Source: Halichondria panicea (Eukaryota; Porifera; Demospongiae; Suberitida; Halichondriidae). Taken from it: a DNA stretch of 64,000 bases. The notes beneath the pieces are model-generated. The model was not told the origin of the DNA. It worked only from the letters and a program-made list of their open reading frames with translations, and searched no databases. Numbering within the stretch: the first letter of the stretch is position 1; each line of letters begins with the position of its first letter. The position numbers and the translations under genes were made by a program. Below, piece by piece: positions 36,301 to 53,929 of the stretch. The DNA is taken from NCBI RefSeq assembly GCF_963675165.1, contig NC_087382.1, forward strand, positions 5,681,963 through 5,745,962, given 5' to 3'.

Positions 36301-37409
36301 GACAGGGCCAAACACGGAACAGATTTAGTTCAAACATAGCCACGATTCTTCGAACTCTCTCTCTCGTATCGACAGAAGGCTCTAAACAGCTAGCTACAAT
36401 GCATAACCGTAATCTACAACTAGTACACTATGTACAGCTCTGGTTTCGAGGTCTGATTGCAAGCTGTTAGACAATGGTGGCCTCTTAAAAAAGTGCAGAA
36501 GTGCCATTAAAATCCGAACGATTAACACCTTTTCTTCATAATCTCAAATTTTTTCCAGTTCTACGTCATGGCTACACTGGAGATTATAATGAAAAAAAAG
36601 GTAAATTGGTTGTTCACTCTGATAGTGATCATGTGGCATTTAGCTACTGCGCATGCTCAAACTCTTCAAACTCTTCATTCTGGGTGCATGGGCGTATAAT
36701 CGAGTCAAAATAAACCTTGTGCAAGAACTTAGAAGCAAAAGAGGGGATGGGCTTATTTTCGCGAGGGTACGGTACTAGCTGAGTGAGCCAAAAACGGGGG
36801 GAAGGGGGAGTGGAGGATGGAAAAACCACCCCTATCCCCTATAGCTATTACAAATGACACTGTACACCGTACCGCTACTTACCATCAGCTATCTTGTTCT
36901 CCGTTATGTACCAACTTCTACCTCTAAGATCTTCGTTACCACGGGGAAACTCAGCCACACACGTCAGATCAACACTGTTACAGATCCCATTTACATCAGT
37001 CGTATAACTGTACCTTCGATAGCCTCTGAATGAGCAAATCAGAGTGCAAGTGAGGAACATGCCACGATCACACTAAATATGCAGCAAAGGTCATTCAGGC
37101 TATAATTATTATGATTATGCAACTCAGCATCTAGATAGCTGGATTTCATAACCTTGCACATAAAATAATAAAGCATCACTGGCAGCACTGTGCTTCTCAC
37201 CTAACTAGCTAATTAAACAGCACCACTCTATACAGTGTTTGCCTGCAATTTTTATTCAAGTTAGCACCAGTAATTTAAATGGTTACTTACGTTTCATTCA
37301 TTGGTGGGAAAATGGGTCTATCCTCTACCTGAGCGATTCCATTTGAGCATGCTTCGAAGTTTGCTAGAGCCAGCATGGGTAGACACAATAAAAGTGCAAG
37401 GCACTTCAT
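30351..37409 (-). CDS. Gene D, divergent secreted CUB-domain proprotein
   Basis: Eleven exons: 37291-37409 (signal MKCLALLLCLPMLALA), 36883-37025, 35304-35427, 34554-34654, 33823-33935, 33534-33668, 33213-33385, 32629-32771, 32382-32461, 30716-30907, 30351-30487. Total about 486 residues. Exons 3-6 give a CUB-like domain (YGASSMQLYNVQCPTG, DCLSADFVRVINPE, then VFTGFVIRATC). PHKRSAETP after it is a possible dibasic cleavage site. The following exons align in order with A, B and E. Every exon junction keeps phase except 9 to 10, where one base is missing. A small exon in the 1.5-kb intron 9, or a sequence error, is likely. D lacks the C-terminal Cys modules of A and B. Confidence 0.7.
31098..31190. 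repeat. 22-bp tandem repeat in gene D intron 9
   Basis: Four units of the form CATATTCTACAGGAAATGGA. Each contains TTCTACAG, which resembles a 3' splice site on the plus strand. Gene D is on the other strand, so no splicing role is claimed. Confidence 0.7.
31731..31874. mobile_element. 144-bp hairpin MITE in gene D intron 9
   Basis: Nearly the whole segment is an imperfect palindrome. GATAGACCACACCCACTCGT at one end pairs with ACTACACCTAAGAGT-type sequence at the other, with arms of about 41 bp. No target duplication could be assigned. Confidence 0.65.
32218..32335. repeat. GT-rich microsatellite and 26-bp minisatellite in gene D intron 9
   Basis: A (GT)n stretch followed by tandem units containing GTGTATAGTGGATGAAT. 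It creates chance His/Tyr-rich ORFs on the minus strand. Confidence 0.7.
34330..34500. repeat. Dispersed repeat family R2, copy in gene D intron 4
   Basis: Shares CAATCAGAAGAGTTTGA, ACAAGTTA and GTGCAACATGCC with 55525-55710, 59960-60185 and 63360-63450. Non-coding dispersed element; its ends were not resolved. Confidence 0.6.
34715..34910. repeat. R1 copy 2 and adjoining repeat end with CAGTGGCGTAGCC motif
   Basis: 34715-34850 matches the R1 family. Next to it, CAGTGGCGTAGCCAGAAGG with a C8 tract resembles the end of a common hAT-like element (family knowledge). A similar type is bounded by inverted ends at 45930-46328. Confidence 0.5.
35572..36772. mobile_element. 1.2-kb non-autonomous TA-flanked element in gene D intron 2
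   Basis: Terminal inverted repeats CCGTACCCTCGCGAAAATA (19 bp perfect, longer if imperfect), flanked by TA at 35570-35571 and 36773-36774. No long ORF. The CCGTA start resembles the insertion in A2 at 20082. Confidence 0.8.
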
Positions 37410-38160
37410 TCTTGACTGCACAAGCTATCTAGTAGCTACGATCGAAATGATTGCAACCAGTGGGCTGTATTGTGAGTCCCACAGCACACACCTATACGCC
37501 CTGGTAAGAAGAAACGCTAGCTTCTTGCACAGCTTAGAATACACTTGATCATTTTTGGCCGGTCAGCAGCACGGCGCATGCGCAGTGCGGGGTCTAGCGG
37601 CGCATACGCGCAACAAAGGCTTTTGTGTTGACTCAAAATGACTGTGGTTTCTTTAGCTAGTAAACACTTTCCGTCTGGCATAACACATCATCTTATGCAA
37701 ATACATGTACGTGTACACTGACTATTAGTGAAGGGAATACTAAAACTCTATATCTTGCATCAGTCCTATTGTGATCTCTTCTGCATAGTATAGATTGTAA
37801 TCTGTCCCACCACTACGAATGCACACAGAAAATAAGGGAGCCAAAATGTGATGAAGCAGAACTCCTAAAATGTCATTGCCCAGTCCACCCCCCTTAAATG
37901 GGTACCAGAATTGTTCAACTGTTGATACACTCAAAATTTGAAATGAAATGAGATCACATGCCATTGTGCAGCAACGAGTAAACAAAGACACTATACTGTT
38001 TGGCATGTCTACATACAACAATGGGTGAAATAAAAACAGGCAGAACTCTTGCCGATCCACACAGTCAAGCTAAAGATAAAACTTTGAGTCAACTGTTTGT
38101 TAGCCACTATATAGTAGTATTTTTATCCAACATCAAAATAGCAGCATTTGGCAGCTAAAG
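37410..38160. promoter_or_regulatory. Shared upstream region of divergent genes D and E
   Basis: 751 bp between two start codons pointing away from each other. A TATATAG lies at about 38109 before E. A 106-codon ORF on the minus strand (37740-38060) has no signal peptide and no recognisable domain, and I do not call it. Shared regulation of D and E is an inference from geometry and homology. Confidence 0.5.
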
Positions 38161-44423
<6,263 letters not shown>

Positions 44424-45019
44424 TCAAAACTTTCAGAGTAGACATCATTTAGTTTGTTTTAACCCAACCCTCCTCCATTAAATGGCAGGATAATGTTTTA
44501 CTACTGCTGGTCAGTACATTTTATGTAGAATTTTCAAAACTAATCTGATTATTGTATATATTAAATGCTAACGTTCAACACTGACCACTCAATCAAGTAA
44601 AACGTTAGTTAAAGTGGTCCTAGACAAACCAAGTCATGCATGCACCCAAGCAGCATCAGGTGTGAATAGATGCTGGGATGATAATTATTATATGTACATG
44701 TACTGAGCTAGCTATCATAGTACATGTAACACATAGATCGACCTAAAATGTAAAATAATAATGTCTGTGAAATAACATTTGAGGGTGGTGTGAATAGTAC
44801 GTCCCAGTATGAGAGCCAAAAACGCACATTATTATCGGTAATTTAATTACGATGCCTGCTAGTGTTGGTTTGTGCTTTACCATGCAATATACATGCACCT
44901 ATTATAGCCATTAGCCAGAATATGTGGAAAATGATCCTACCTTTGTATTGTTTACACGAACTTTGCTGACACAAACTGAGAGCTATAGGCTGATTGAGCC
45001 TATATACATGTAACAGCTT
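44424..45019. other. Gene-free spacer after gene E
   Basis: AT-rich sequence with no supported gene. CATGCATG and ATAATTAT words are common. Confidence 0.5.
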
Positions 45020-45600
45020 ACAATGGTAAGGACACAAAGAGTGTTCTCACTCTCAGAAATATCCCTCCTCCCGAAGTAGATGTGTTGTTTTTCAGCATAA
45101 TTATACTGTCAGAGATGGACACAGTACTGCCAAGGTCACCATACATGAATTGTTCCACCATTCCCGTCAGCACTGTTGTTTCTTAGTGTACTGTCAGATA
45201 TGGACACACGGCCTGAATAAACACCAATAGCTCCACCACTCAGCATTGTTATTTTTAAGTGTGCTTTTGAAAATGGACACACCAACGTACTGAGTAAGTA
45301 TATGAATTGCTCCACTATTCTCGTCCGCATGCATAGTTGTTTTTCAGTGTGTTGTCAGAGATAGATACACTACCTGAGTTAACATTATATTAATCGCTTT
45401 ACCTAATTGAGCACTGTTGTTTGTCAGTGTACTTTCGGAGATGGTCACATTGCCTAATTGAACACCATGCAATAGCTCCACCACTCTTGTTGTTTGTCAG
45501 CGTACTGTCGGAGATGGTCACATTGCCTAATCACTCCACTAATCTTATTAGCACTGTTGTTTGTCAGTGTGTTGTCGGAATCTTATGCAGATGAAGAGTT
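45020..45600 (-). pseudogene. Decayed beta-helix (Pmp-like/pectin-lyase-fold) repeat gene fragment
   Basis: On the minus strand, repeated phrases such as GGAIGVYSGRVSISDSTLRN and ISDSTLTNN recur about every 22-26 residues. This is the hallmark of right-handed beta-helix or polymorphic-membrane-protein-type repeats, which also occur in animal genomes. At least six repeats are visible. Frameshifts, a stop and missing ends mark it as a relic. It may instead be one exon of an unseen gene. Confidence 0.5.
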
Positions 45601-45929
45601 GGTGTTGTTCGCACTTCTAATCATGAGAGTATAGTCTCTGTGAAATTCCAGAGTTTAACATGTCTAGCACGAGGAGATACTCACTAACAATATTAAATTC
45701 CAGGACATAATATTAAATGTGAGTTGAATCAGATCACACCTAGCTAACACCTTTCGTGGGGCAAAAAATTTCACAACACCAATTTCCCTTCTCTCTATAT
45801 ATACTGTCCGTTTAAAGGAGAGAGCTTCTCCTGTGAGATAATTATTTAAGCCATTGACTCAGAGTGTATATACCGTGTAACATGCAGACCATCAAAGAAT
45901 GCACAAGTAGCTATATATCCACTATACAT

Positions 45930-46328
45930 AATCAGGGCCGTAGATAGCTTAGGTTTGCAGGGGTGGAAAAATAACAGCTGAAAATTTTTACTAGGTCAAC
46001 TGTTTTTCATATCCTCTGAGTATGGCAACTTGTAACTTGCTGTGGCACCAACTTAGATATTCATGAAGCAACTAAAACAAGGTAGCTTGTACCATCCTAT
46101 GCTTGTACTAAGAAGATGCTCCTGCTTCCCAGAGGCGTAGTAGAGCTCAGAATTTTACCGTCACTTTTCTCTGCAGTAAGCATGCACATCAGATAGCCCT
46201 GCCCACATTTGCATTGGGCATGTGCAGATCAATGTTTCACCGAAATTCTTGCAGAGATCTAGAATGCCAGGGGGGGGGGCAACAGCCCCCCCTGCCCCCC
46301 CCCCCCCGCTGTCTACGGCCCTGATTAA
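45930..46328. mobile_element. 400-bp element with inverted AATCAGGGCCGTAG ends
   Basis: AATCAGGGCCGTAGATAGC at the left pairs with GCTGTCTACGGCCCTGATT at the right. It holds long G and C runs that also create a weak hairpin. No ORF of note. The ends resemble widespread hAT-type MITEs. Confidence 0.65.
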
Positions 46329-47268
46329 TAATTATACCAGTCGGTACCATTCTGGAAGGCCACACTATAACGCTATATACAATACTGTAACACAATTGTA
46401 TGGTATTAGTAAAACCAGTAGGTTTTACATAGGATTGGCAGTGGGTTTGCCCGTGTTTAGCAATATTTCAATTATTTTGACTCATGTTCAAACTGTTCTA
46501 TCTCTGCAGGGAAAGGCCACATCAAGAAACTGGCTGAACAGATAGTTTATTTAGCCTTTTCTCTCTTTGTATCTCTCATTTCATAATCCATAAACATTTT
46601 AATGAATGAATATTTTCATTTTAAAAATTGCACTATTTCGACGTTTCACCGCTCTTTGTCTGACTGACTAAGTAAGTAAGTAAGTAAGTAAGTGAGTAAG
46701 TAAGTAAGTTTCTTGCCCAGCATTTACTCCAAGTACAGCCATCTCCAGGACATTCTGCACAGGGTTTCCAAACGACTACAACCTGGATTACAAAGCGCTT
46801 CTTCAGATTTGCGATTGCTTCCACGAGGCAGATGACCTCTCAGTCTCTATTTCTCTTACCTAGACAATTCCGCCATCTTTAATGACTCAGCAATTGCGTT
46901 GTGGCCAATAATAATAGATAGGCGTGGCTAATCAATAAACCGTGCGCCTAAAATCAGTGCAGCAGTGCTTTTCCAGAGCCTGAGGTGTTCCTTTTCTTCA
47001 CACTGTTCAGCTCTAGCTCCCTTTCTCTGACAGGCATGCTATATGCACTGGCTAGATATCATGCTCTTAAAATGGCTGTCATTTAATAATGATTCGCAAA
47101 TTCAACATAATTATCAAGCAATAAATTATTACTCATTAAACTATAATTATTAGTCCAGAGATATTCGAGAAGATATCTGATTAGTCCTGTCTTCTCTTCT
47201 TGTACTGCCTCTTGACGTTCCACTTATGCATGTCATGATACGTAAACTGTACTGAAAAAGAAAGGGAA
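46329..47268. other. Gene-free interval inside psi-C1
   Basis: Contains a (TAAG)n microsatellite at about 46668-46710. At 46508-46560 there is an exon-like stretch after CTCTGCAG that could read KGHIKKLAEQIVYLAF but has no partner exon. I do not call it. Confidence 0.4.
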
Positions 47269-47824
47269 TCCGACTAGAAAAACATTTGCAATGTGAAAAA
47301 TTGCTAGGATTGGCCAGGGGAACCACAAAAAAGCGTGGGAACAAGAAATCAGACGAGAGCATAACTCCAATCCGTTACAACGTCATGAACATGTACAATA
47401 CATAGTATATTAAATAATAGACTGTGTTCCAGATCCACCTATCAGCTTCCATCCACCACATCATTCCATGCAGTCACCAGTACGGTCCGTGCATGTTACT
47501 ACGCATGGATGGACTGTGTGTACCTGTGCTCTACACTGCATGTATTAGGAACATCAATTCATCACAAATCATCATGATTATGTGCCCCACATTCTAAAAT
47601 GGATGTATAATAAATATATATAGGGATTGGTCATCACTCCACCAGTAAAAATTGCGTGGCATATTGGCTGGGAAAACATGGGAAAACTACCAGTATATAC
47701 ATGTGATTGACGTTGTAACGGATTGGAGTTATGCTCTCGTCTGATTTCTTGTTCCCACGCTTTTTTGTGGTTCCCCTGGCCAATCCTAGCAATTTTTCAC
47801 ATTGCAAATGTTTTTCTAGTCGGA
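47269..47824. repeat. Large inverted repeat (arms 47269-47394 and 47697-47824)
   Basis: Two nearly identical arms of about 125 bp face each other across about 300 bp. Each starts TCCGACTAGAAAAACATTTG in inverted orientation. Both arms are open in one frame (RLEKHLQCEKLLGLARG), possibly a relic of coding DNA. Transcription would give a long hairpin RNA. Confidence 0.75.
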
Positions 47825-48546
47825 TACAATAGAGCATTGGCAGTGCTACTCAACTTCCAACTGTATATATATGGTTGCTATGTCAACTGGTTACTATTTA
47901 TACCATGCAAGAAACTAATCTCGTAGAGTGTTATCTGAGGAGATCACAAGTAAGATATCCGGCTCACATTACATGCAATCAGAATACTGCCTTGCTGATG
48001 ACTGCTATACTGTTGAAAATGGCTATATACAACATTTGTGATTTGATACAATGCACGCATGTAACCCTCTCAGGCAAGGTACGTTTAATAAGCTTCTACC
48101 TATGGAGTCATCACTTTTGTTCCTAGAATAATTTAGGACAAACTATCTGGCCAAGCATGGGATTTGTCACTCTTGAGGCAGTACACTGTTAAAAACGGGG
48201 TGTTAATCAACACACTAAATTTTATTGGTGAATGTCAGTGTGTGTTAATGAGCACCCCAGTGTTCACTAACACACGAAGTGGGTTAACAGAACACACCAA
48301 CTAAGTAGTGTGTAACGTAACACACACACACTTCACTCAAGTGGTGTAAAGGAACACACTGATACCCTAGGCCCAACTGTAATTCATACACACTACGCTT
48401 TTTACACCACTGTACAGGCAAAACAGCCCAGAGATTATGTCACAATTATAAAACTTATAATCGATAACAACAAATATCCACGCAACAAACTTTTATGGAT
48501 GACCATTAAACAAAAACAGATTATTTTTCAAAACTTTTGAATCCAA

Positions 48547-51500
48547 ATGGAGCTGATTGGACTCCTTGACACTGTCAGCGAGCTTGAGCACACTGTCAGA
48601 GAGCTTGAGGAGGACCAGGAAGTCTGTTATGACCATGACGAGCCCAGTGATGACGATTTTGAGACAGATCTGGAGAGTGATTCAGGTTTGTGTCATTGCA
48701 CCATTAAATAGTGGTTGGGGAGGCAGCATTGTGATGCCCTAACGATATGTGGCCTCTTTTTGGCGGAGGCGTCATGTGCATGCCTTTTGTGGCTCCTCCT
48801 ACATTGTGTGAGCCTCTTTTTGGCGTCGCCTTGACTGCAGTACTGTACTGTACCCTAACCCCCAGTTGTTAATGATATTCATAGCACCACACGCGTGCAT
48901 TACGCCCACATATTGATATTCATGGTTGTTGTGGTTTGTTGGGCTCCTCCCACGAGCCTTTGATGTGGACGAGCCTTTTCCTCTGCTGTACTGTACCTAT
49001 GTGCCCTAACCCCCCCCAGTAGTTAATTATATTCATAGCACCACTAGCGTGCGGTACGCCCACATAATGACATTCATGGTTGTTGTGGTTTGTTGGGCTC
49101 CTCCCACGAGCCTTTGATGTGGACGAGCCTTTTCCTCTGCTGTACTGTACCTATGTGCCCTAACCCCCCCCCCCCAGTAGTTAATGATATTCATAGCACC
49201 ACTAGCGTGCGGTACGCCCACATAATGACATTCATGGTTGTTGTGGTTTGTTGGGCTCCTCCCACGAGCCTTTGATGTGGACGAGCCTTTTCCTCTGCTG
49301 TAACTGTACCTATGTGCCCTAACCCCCCCCCCCCCAGTAGTTAATGATATTCATAGCACCACTAGCGTGTGGTACACCCACGTAATGACATTCATGGTTG
49401 TTGTGGTTTGTTGGGCTCCTCCCACGAGCCTTTGATGTGGACGAGCCTTTTCCTCTGCTGTACTGTACCTATGTGCCCTAACCCCCCCCCCCAGTAGTTA
49501 ATGATATTCATAGCACCACTAGCGTGTGGTACGCCCACGTAATGACATTCATGGTTGTTGTGGTTTGTTAGGCTCCTCCCACGAGCCTTTGATGTGGACG
49601 AGCCTTTTCCTCTGCTGTACTGTACCTATGTGCCCTAACCCCCCCCCCCCCCCCAGTAGTTAATGATATTCATAGCACCACTAGCGTGTGGTACGCCCAC
49701 GTAATGACATTCATGGTTGTTGTGGTTTGTTGGGCTCCTCCCACGAGCCTTTGATGGGGACGAGCCTTTTCCTCTGCTGTACTGTACCTATGTGCCCTAA
49801 CCCCTCCCCCCCCCCCCCCCCAGTAGTTAATGATATTCATAGCACCACTAGCGTGTGGTACGCCCACGTAATGACATTCATGGTTGTTGTGGTTTGTTGG
49901 GCTCCTCCCACGAGCCTTTGATGGGGACGAGCCTTTTCCTCTGCTGTACTGTGCCTATGTGCCCTAACCCCCCCCCCCCCAGTAGTTAATGATATTCATA
50001 GCACCACTAGCGTGCGGTACGCCCACGTAATGACATTCATGGTTGTTGTGGTTTGTTGGGCTCCTCCCACGAGCCTTTGATGGGGACGAGCCTTTTCCTC
50101 TGCTGTACTGTACCTATGTGCCCTAACCCCCTCCCCCCCAGTAGTTAATGATATTCATAGCACCACTAGCGTGCGGTACGCCCACGTAATGACATTCATG
50201 GTTGTTGTGGTTTGTTGGGCTCCTCCCACGAGCCTTTGATGGGGACGAGCCTTTTCCTCTGCTGTACTGTACCTATGTGCCCTAACCCCCCCAGTAGTTA
50301 ATGATATTCATAGCACCACTAGCGTGCGGTACGCCCACGTAATGACATTCATGGTTGTTGTGGTTTGTTGGGATCCTCCCACGAGCCTTTGATGGGGACG
50401 AGCCTTTTCCTCTGCTGTACTGTACCTATGCGCCCTAACCCCCCCCCAGTAGTTAATGATATTCATAGCACCACTAGCGTGTGGTACGCCCACTAATGAC
50501 ATTCATGGTTGTTGTGGTTTGTTGGGCTCCTCCCACGAGCCTTTGATGTGGACGAGCCTTTTCCTCTGCTGTACTGTACCTATGCGCCCTAACCCCCCCC
50601 AGTAGTTAATGATATTCATAGCACCACTAGCGTGTGGTACGCCCACATAATGACATTCATAGCCTGTCCCCCACCTGCACTGGCGAGCACTCTTGTGGTA
50701 CTCTAATGATATTCATGCTTTGTTTCCGTGCAGATGCTGCAGTGGAGGATGATGACGAAATGGTCGATGGCATGGCTCCGACTCCCAAACGGAGGAAGCT
50801 GGCGAGGGACAATGGACTCCAAAAAGCTAAGTCCACAGGAAGATACCCCGTCTTTGGCGGTGTGGTCGGTCCTGTCGATCAACTTGATCCGTCTGTAACT
50901 CCATGCCTAGATTTTGTTAAGTTACTTTGGCCCGATAGTTTGTGTGAGTACATAGCCGAACAGACCAACCTGTACGCTAGGCAGTGTGGTGCTAAGGGTT
51001 GGTCAGCTACAAACAGTGCCGAATTGTGGGTGTTTTTGGGGATTGTACTAGAGATGGGCATTCATAGGCTCCCTGAAATTACGGACTACTGGTCCAAGGA
51101 TCCCCTTTTAGGTGTACAATGTGTGAGCAATGTAATGTCGCTCAAAAGGTTCCAAAGTTTATGGCGGTATCTGCACTGTGAGGACAATACGTCCATCACT
51201 GATGCACGTAAGGTAACTAGCAAGCTAAAAACTGTTTTAGAGACTCTTAAAGCCAACTACTTCATGAGGTATAATCCCAGTCAGGAGCTTTCCGTTGATG
51301 AGATGATGATAAAGTACAAGGGTCGTAAAAGCGGGAAAATTCATATGCCCAAGAAGCCTGTTAAACTGGGGTTCAAGGTATGGTGCTGCTCATGTTCATG
51401 CTGTGGGTATCTCTGTGTGTTTGATGTATACAGTGGTAAGCTCACCGATTCCTCTGGGAAAAAGATAGCTGTGAAAGGGCTTGTGAAAAATGTAGTCCAT

Positions 51501-52301
51501 CGTTTACTCACTCCTTTTTATGGTCATCAGCATGTTGTGTACATGGACAACTTTTACACGTCCGGTCCATTGATAGAAGAGTTGGCTAAGCAAAATGTGT
51601 TTACTGTCGGCACAATTTTGAAGAATGCTGCTGGTTTCCCAGCAAGTCTTAAGGATGTGGTACTCGACAAAGGTGACTATACGTCCATGACTGTTGGTGA
51701 TATTTCTTACTCTATGTTTAACGACCGTAGAGTTGTGTCCTTTGCAACAAATGTGTTCCCTGACCATATGCCCCACACTGTAATGCGAATGCACAAAGAC
51801 GGTACCCTACGCTCTCAGAGTGTCCCCCCCTGTCTCCCTGCATATAACATGTACATGGGAGGAGTTGACAATACAGGGCGTATGAGGAAAACCTATGGGT
51901 ACGATAGAAAGTGTCGGCGGTATTGGTTCAGGATTTTCTTTCAATTCCTTGACGTTAGTGTGAATAATGCATACATTCTATACAGGCACAACTGTGTCAG
52001 GGTGGGTTCAAAGGCCATGCCTTTGAAAGGGTTTCGATTGGAACTAATTCATAGTCTATTGGGTGTGCCACGTACTCGTAGCAGTGCCTCAGGTCTGGCC
52101 AGTCTAAATATCGTTTTCCCCCCATCACAGGGCGCACGTGTGAGTGCAAATAGTGTCGGAGTGTCTCGTGGGCGCTGTCAAGTGTGTGTTCGGGAGAAGA
52201 TCCCTAGCAGAGAGCAGCAACACACTGCAATGGCATGTCCCCACTGTCGCATAAGAATATGCAAAGGACACTCTGTTATCGGACACACATGTGCTAGCTA
52301 A
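48547..52301 (+). CDS. piggyBac-family (DDE_Tnp_1_7) transposase, intact, two exons
   Basis: Exon 1 (48547-48685) encodes an acidic 46-residue start (MELIGLLDTVSELEHTVREL, then DEPSDDDFETDLESDS). It joins in phase to exon 2 (50734-52301) through a 2-kb intron, giving 568 residues, the usual piggyBac size. Catalytic-core landmarks are SVDEMMIKYKGR (first Asp), VYMDNFYTSGPL (second Asp) and YNMYMGGVDNTG (third Asp), followed by KTYGYDRKCRRYWFRIFFQF. PKRRKL near the N-terminus looks like a nuclear localisation signal. The C-terminus (CQVC, CPHC, CKGH, GHTC) is the Cys/His cross-brace zinc finger that binds transposon ends in this family. There are no stops or frameshifts, so it may be recently active. 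Confidence 0.85.
48840..50640 (+). repeat. 158-bp minisatellite, about 12 units, in the transposase intron
   Basis: Units of 153-165 bp with GTTGTTGTGGTTTGTTGGGC, CCACGAGCC and AGTAGTTAATGATATTCAT. They differ mainly in the length of a C tract. Each unit carries CCTAAC, a polyC run and CAG, resembling branch point, pyrimidine tract and 3' splice site. The block just before the real acceptor (CTAATGATATTCATG) is related to the unit. Confidence 0.9.
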
Positions 52302-53929
52302 TGTGCTGTGTGACTGATTTTTGTTAGATGGTACTCTCCTGGTCTAAATTGGCCTTGGAGAGGGGAGGAAAGGGGTATTATTTCAATGATTAATAAAATT
52401 GTGATAAAGAATTCAGTTGTATATGAGAGGCCCTAACCCACTCTGTTGTAAATTCTGTTGTAATTATCTCTTTCCTTGGCAATCTGTTGTAGAAATTACA
52501 ACAATGGGTAAGGAATCGTTATGATGAATTAGATGAAGTTGTATGTGAGCTCCTCCCTGACAAACAAACTGTAGTCTAGGTAACCGCCTTATCAGTCAAG
52601 TAGGCTAAAAATCTGTGTCCTTTGATGTAAGCTTTGATGTCTCTTTGTGCATATGTAGTTATAAAAAAAAAAAAAAAAAAAAAAAGAAACCTTTGACTAG
52701 CTAGGAAGAGTAGCAGCAGTAGGCAGCAGTAGTAGTAGCAGTGCAAGCAGGACTAGACTAGATTAAAAAGTTGGTGGAAAGAATAACTGACCGTTTGGAC
52801 GTCACCTGGCTGCCAGACTTTCATCTGGACTCTTCCCCCTGAGTAGCTGGCCTTTCTCTAAGCCACAAAACTGAGCAAGAAGCTGAAGAAGCAGCTAGAC
52901 AGAGACATGTACCTAGCCTTGAGAATTGGGAGGCGTGGCTCAACTAGTTAGCCCAGCCCAGAGGAATTGTTACCGTGGGTACTGAACAACCGTAGAAGTA
53001 GGGCTACCCCTGGCTTTACTGAATTAACTAGCTGTGTCTGCTGTCTAGTTGGACCAGATTTAGCTAGATAATGGGGTAGAGAATAGTTGAGCGGTGCTGT
53101 GTGTAGCTTGAACTGTACTGGCTGGCAAGAATCTAGTAAGCACCCTATGCACTGATAACTCGTCAGAATGGAGGGTATGTTCTAGGGATCTGGACAGCTG
53201 TACATCCAAAGGAGCCAGGGAGTGCCAATCATCTTCTCCCAGTCTCTGACACGCTAAACAAAAGGAGCTAGAACTGGGAGTCCCAGCTAGAATTGCTAGC
53301 CGGATCTAGACTAATAGAATGACTTGGAGGCGTGGTGAGGCCGGATCCACACTAATTGATCGACCTAAAGACGCTCCTGTTCCAGATTTCACGAATGGCA
53401 AGGAAAGGGTTAAAGGTTTCAAGTTACTATAGCAGTTAATCTTGTGAGTAAACCACAGCCAGCTGCACCTGCACAGAGAATTATATGAGTATGAGCACAG
53501 TGGTGTAATAATACTACATTTCAATGCTGCTATAACAAATGGGAGCAGCTAAGAGAAAATCAGTTCATATAATATTATATATAGCTTGGTCCAGTTTATA
53601 AAATTGACAATGGGGACTTGAAAGAATTTGCATACTGTAGATCAACTTCTTAACTTATCTTTAGTATACCCTGCTGTTCTCTTGGCTCTCAGAGCAGCCT
53701 CCTGGAAAGACTACTGCTGCATTCTCTGTCTCATCTTGTGCCATGTGGCCACTGGCTCTGGATCACATGATCAGTTTTCCTGCTATCTAATTATAGAACA
53801 TAATTATAGACTAATTATAGAATGCGCATGCGCAGCAGTGTAGTTGCCGTAGCAATCTTCAAAGCAGCTGCTTTTCTATTATTTCTTGTCCACGTACCAA
53901 GTCTAGTCCTGATCCTTTGAGAAGTCTTT
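52302..53929. other. 3' region of the transposon, no gene
   Basis: AATAAA at 52392-52397 is a likely poly(A) signal for the transposase. A run of about 22 A (52667-52685) could be a retroposed tail or a simple repeat. An AGCAGT/AGTAGT-rich stretch lies at 52710-52750. No ORF of note. Confidence 0.5.

Larger units (their letters stand above)
45620..48080 (+). pseudogene. psi-C1, decayed copy of gene C (5' part)
   Basis: 45625-45715 matches gene C exon 2 (CAGAGTTTAACATGTCTAGC, then a decayed tail ending TAATATTAAATGTGAGTTG). 47930-47950 matches the end of exon 4 (GGAGATCACAAGTAAG). 47978-48077 matches exon 5 (TACTGCCTTGCTGATGACTG) with a frameshift and loss of the CGF region. Its last exon lies beyond the transposon at 54808-54880. 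Exon 3 was not found; later insertions occupy 45930-47830. Confidence 0.7.

Noticed and set aside
37740-38060. 106-codon minus-strand ORF between D and E
   Set aside because: No domain, signal peptide or splice partner seen. It lies in a promoter-like interval and could be a chance ORF or a transposon relic.
46633-46824. 63-codon minus-strand ORF ending in Leu-Thr-Tyr repeats
   Set aside because: Its end is a TAAG microsatellite and there are no splice partners.
49033-50502. Repeated 60-77 aa ORFs on both strands
   Set aside because: All are frames of the 158-bp minisatellite and shift with C-tract length.
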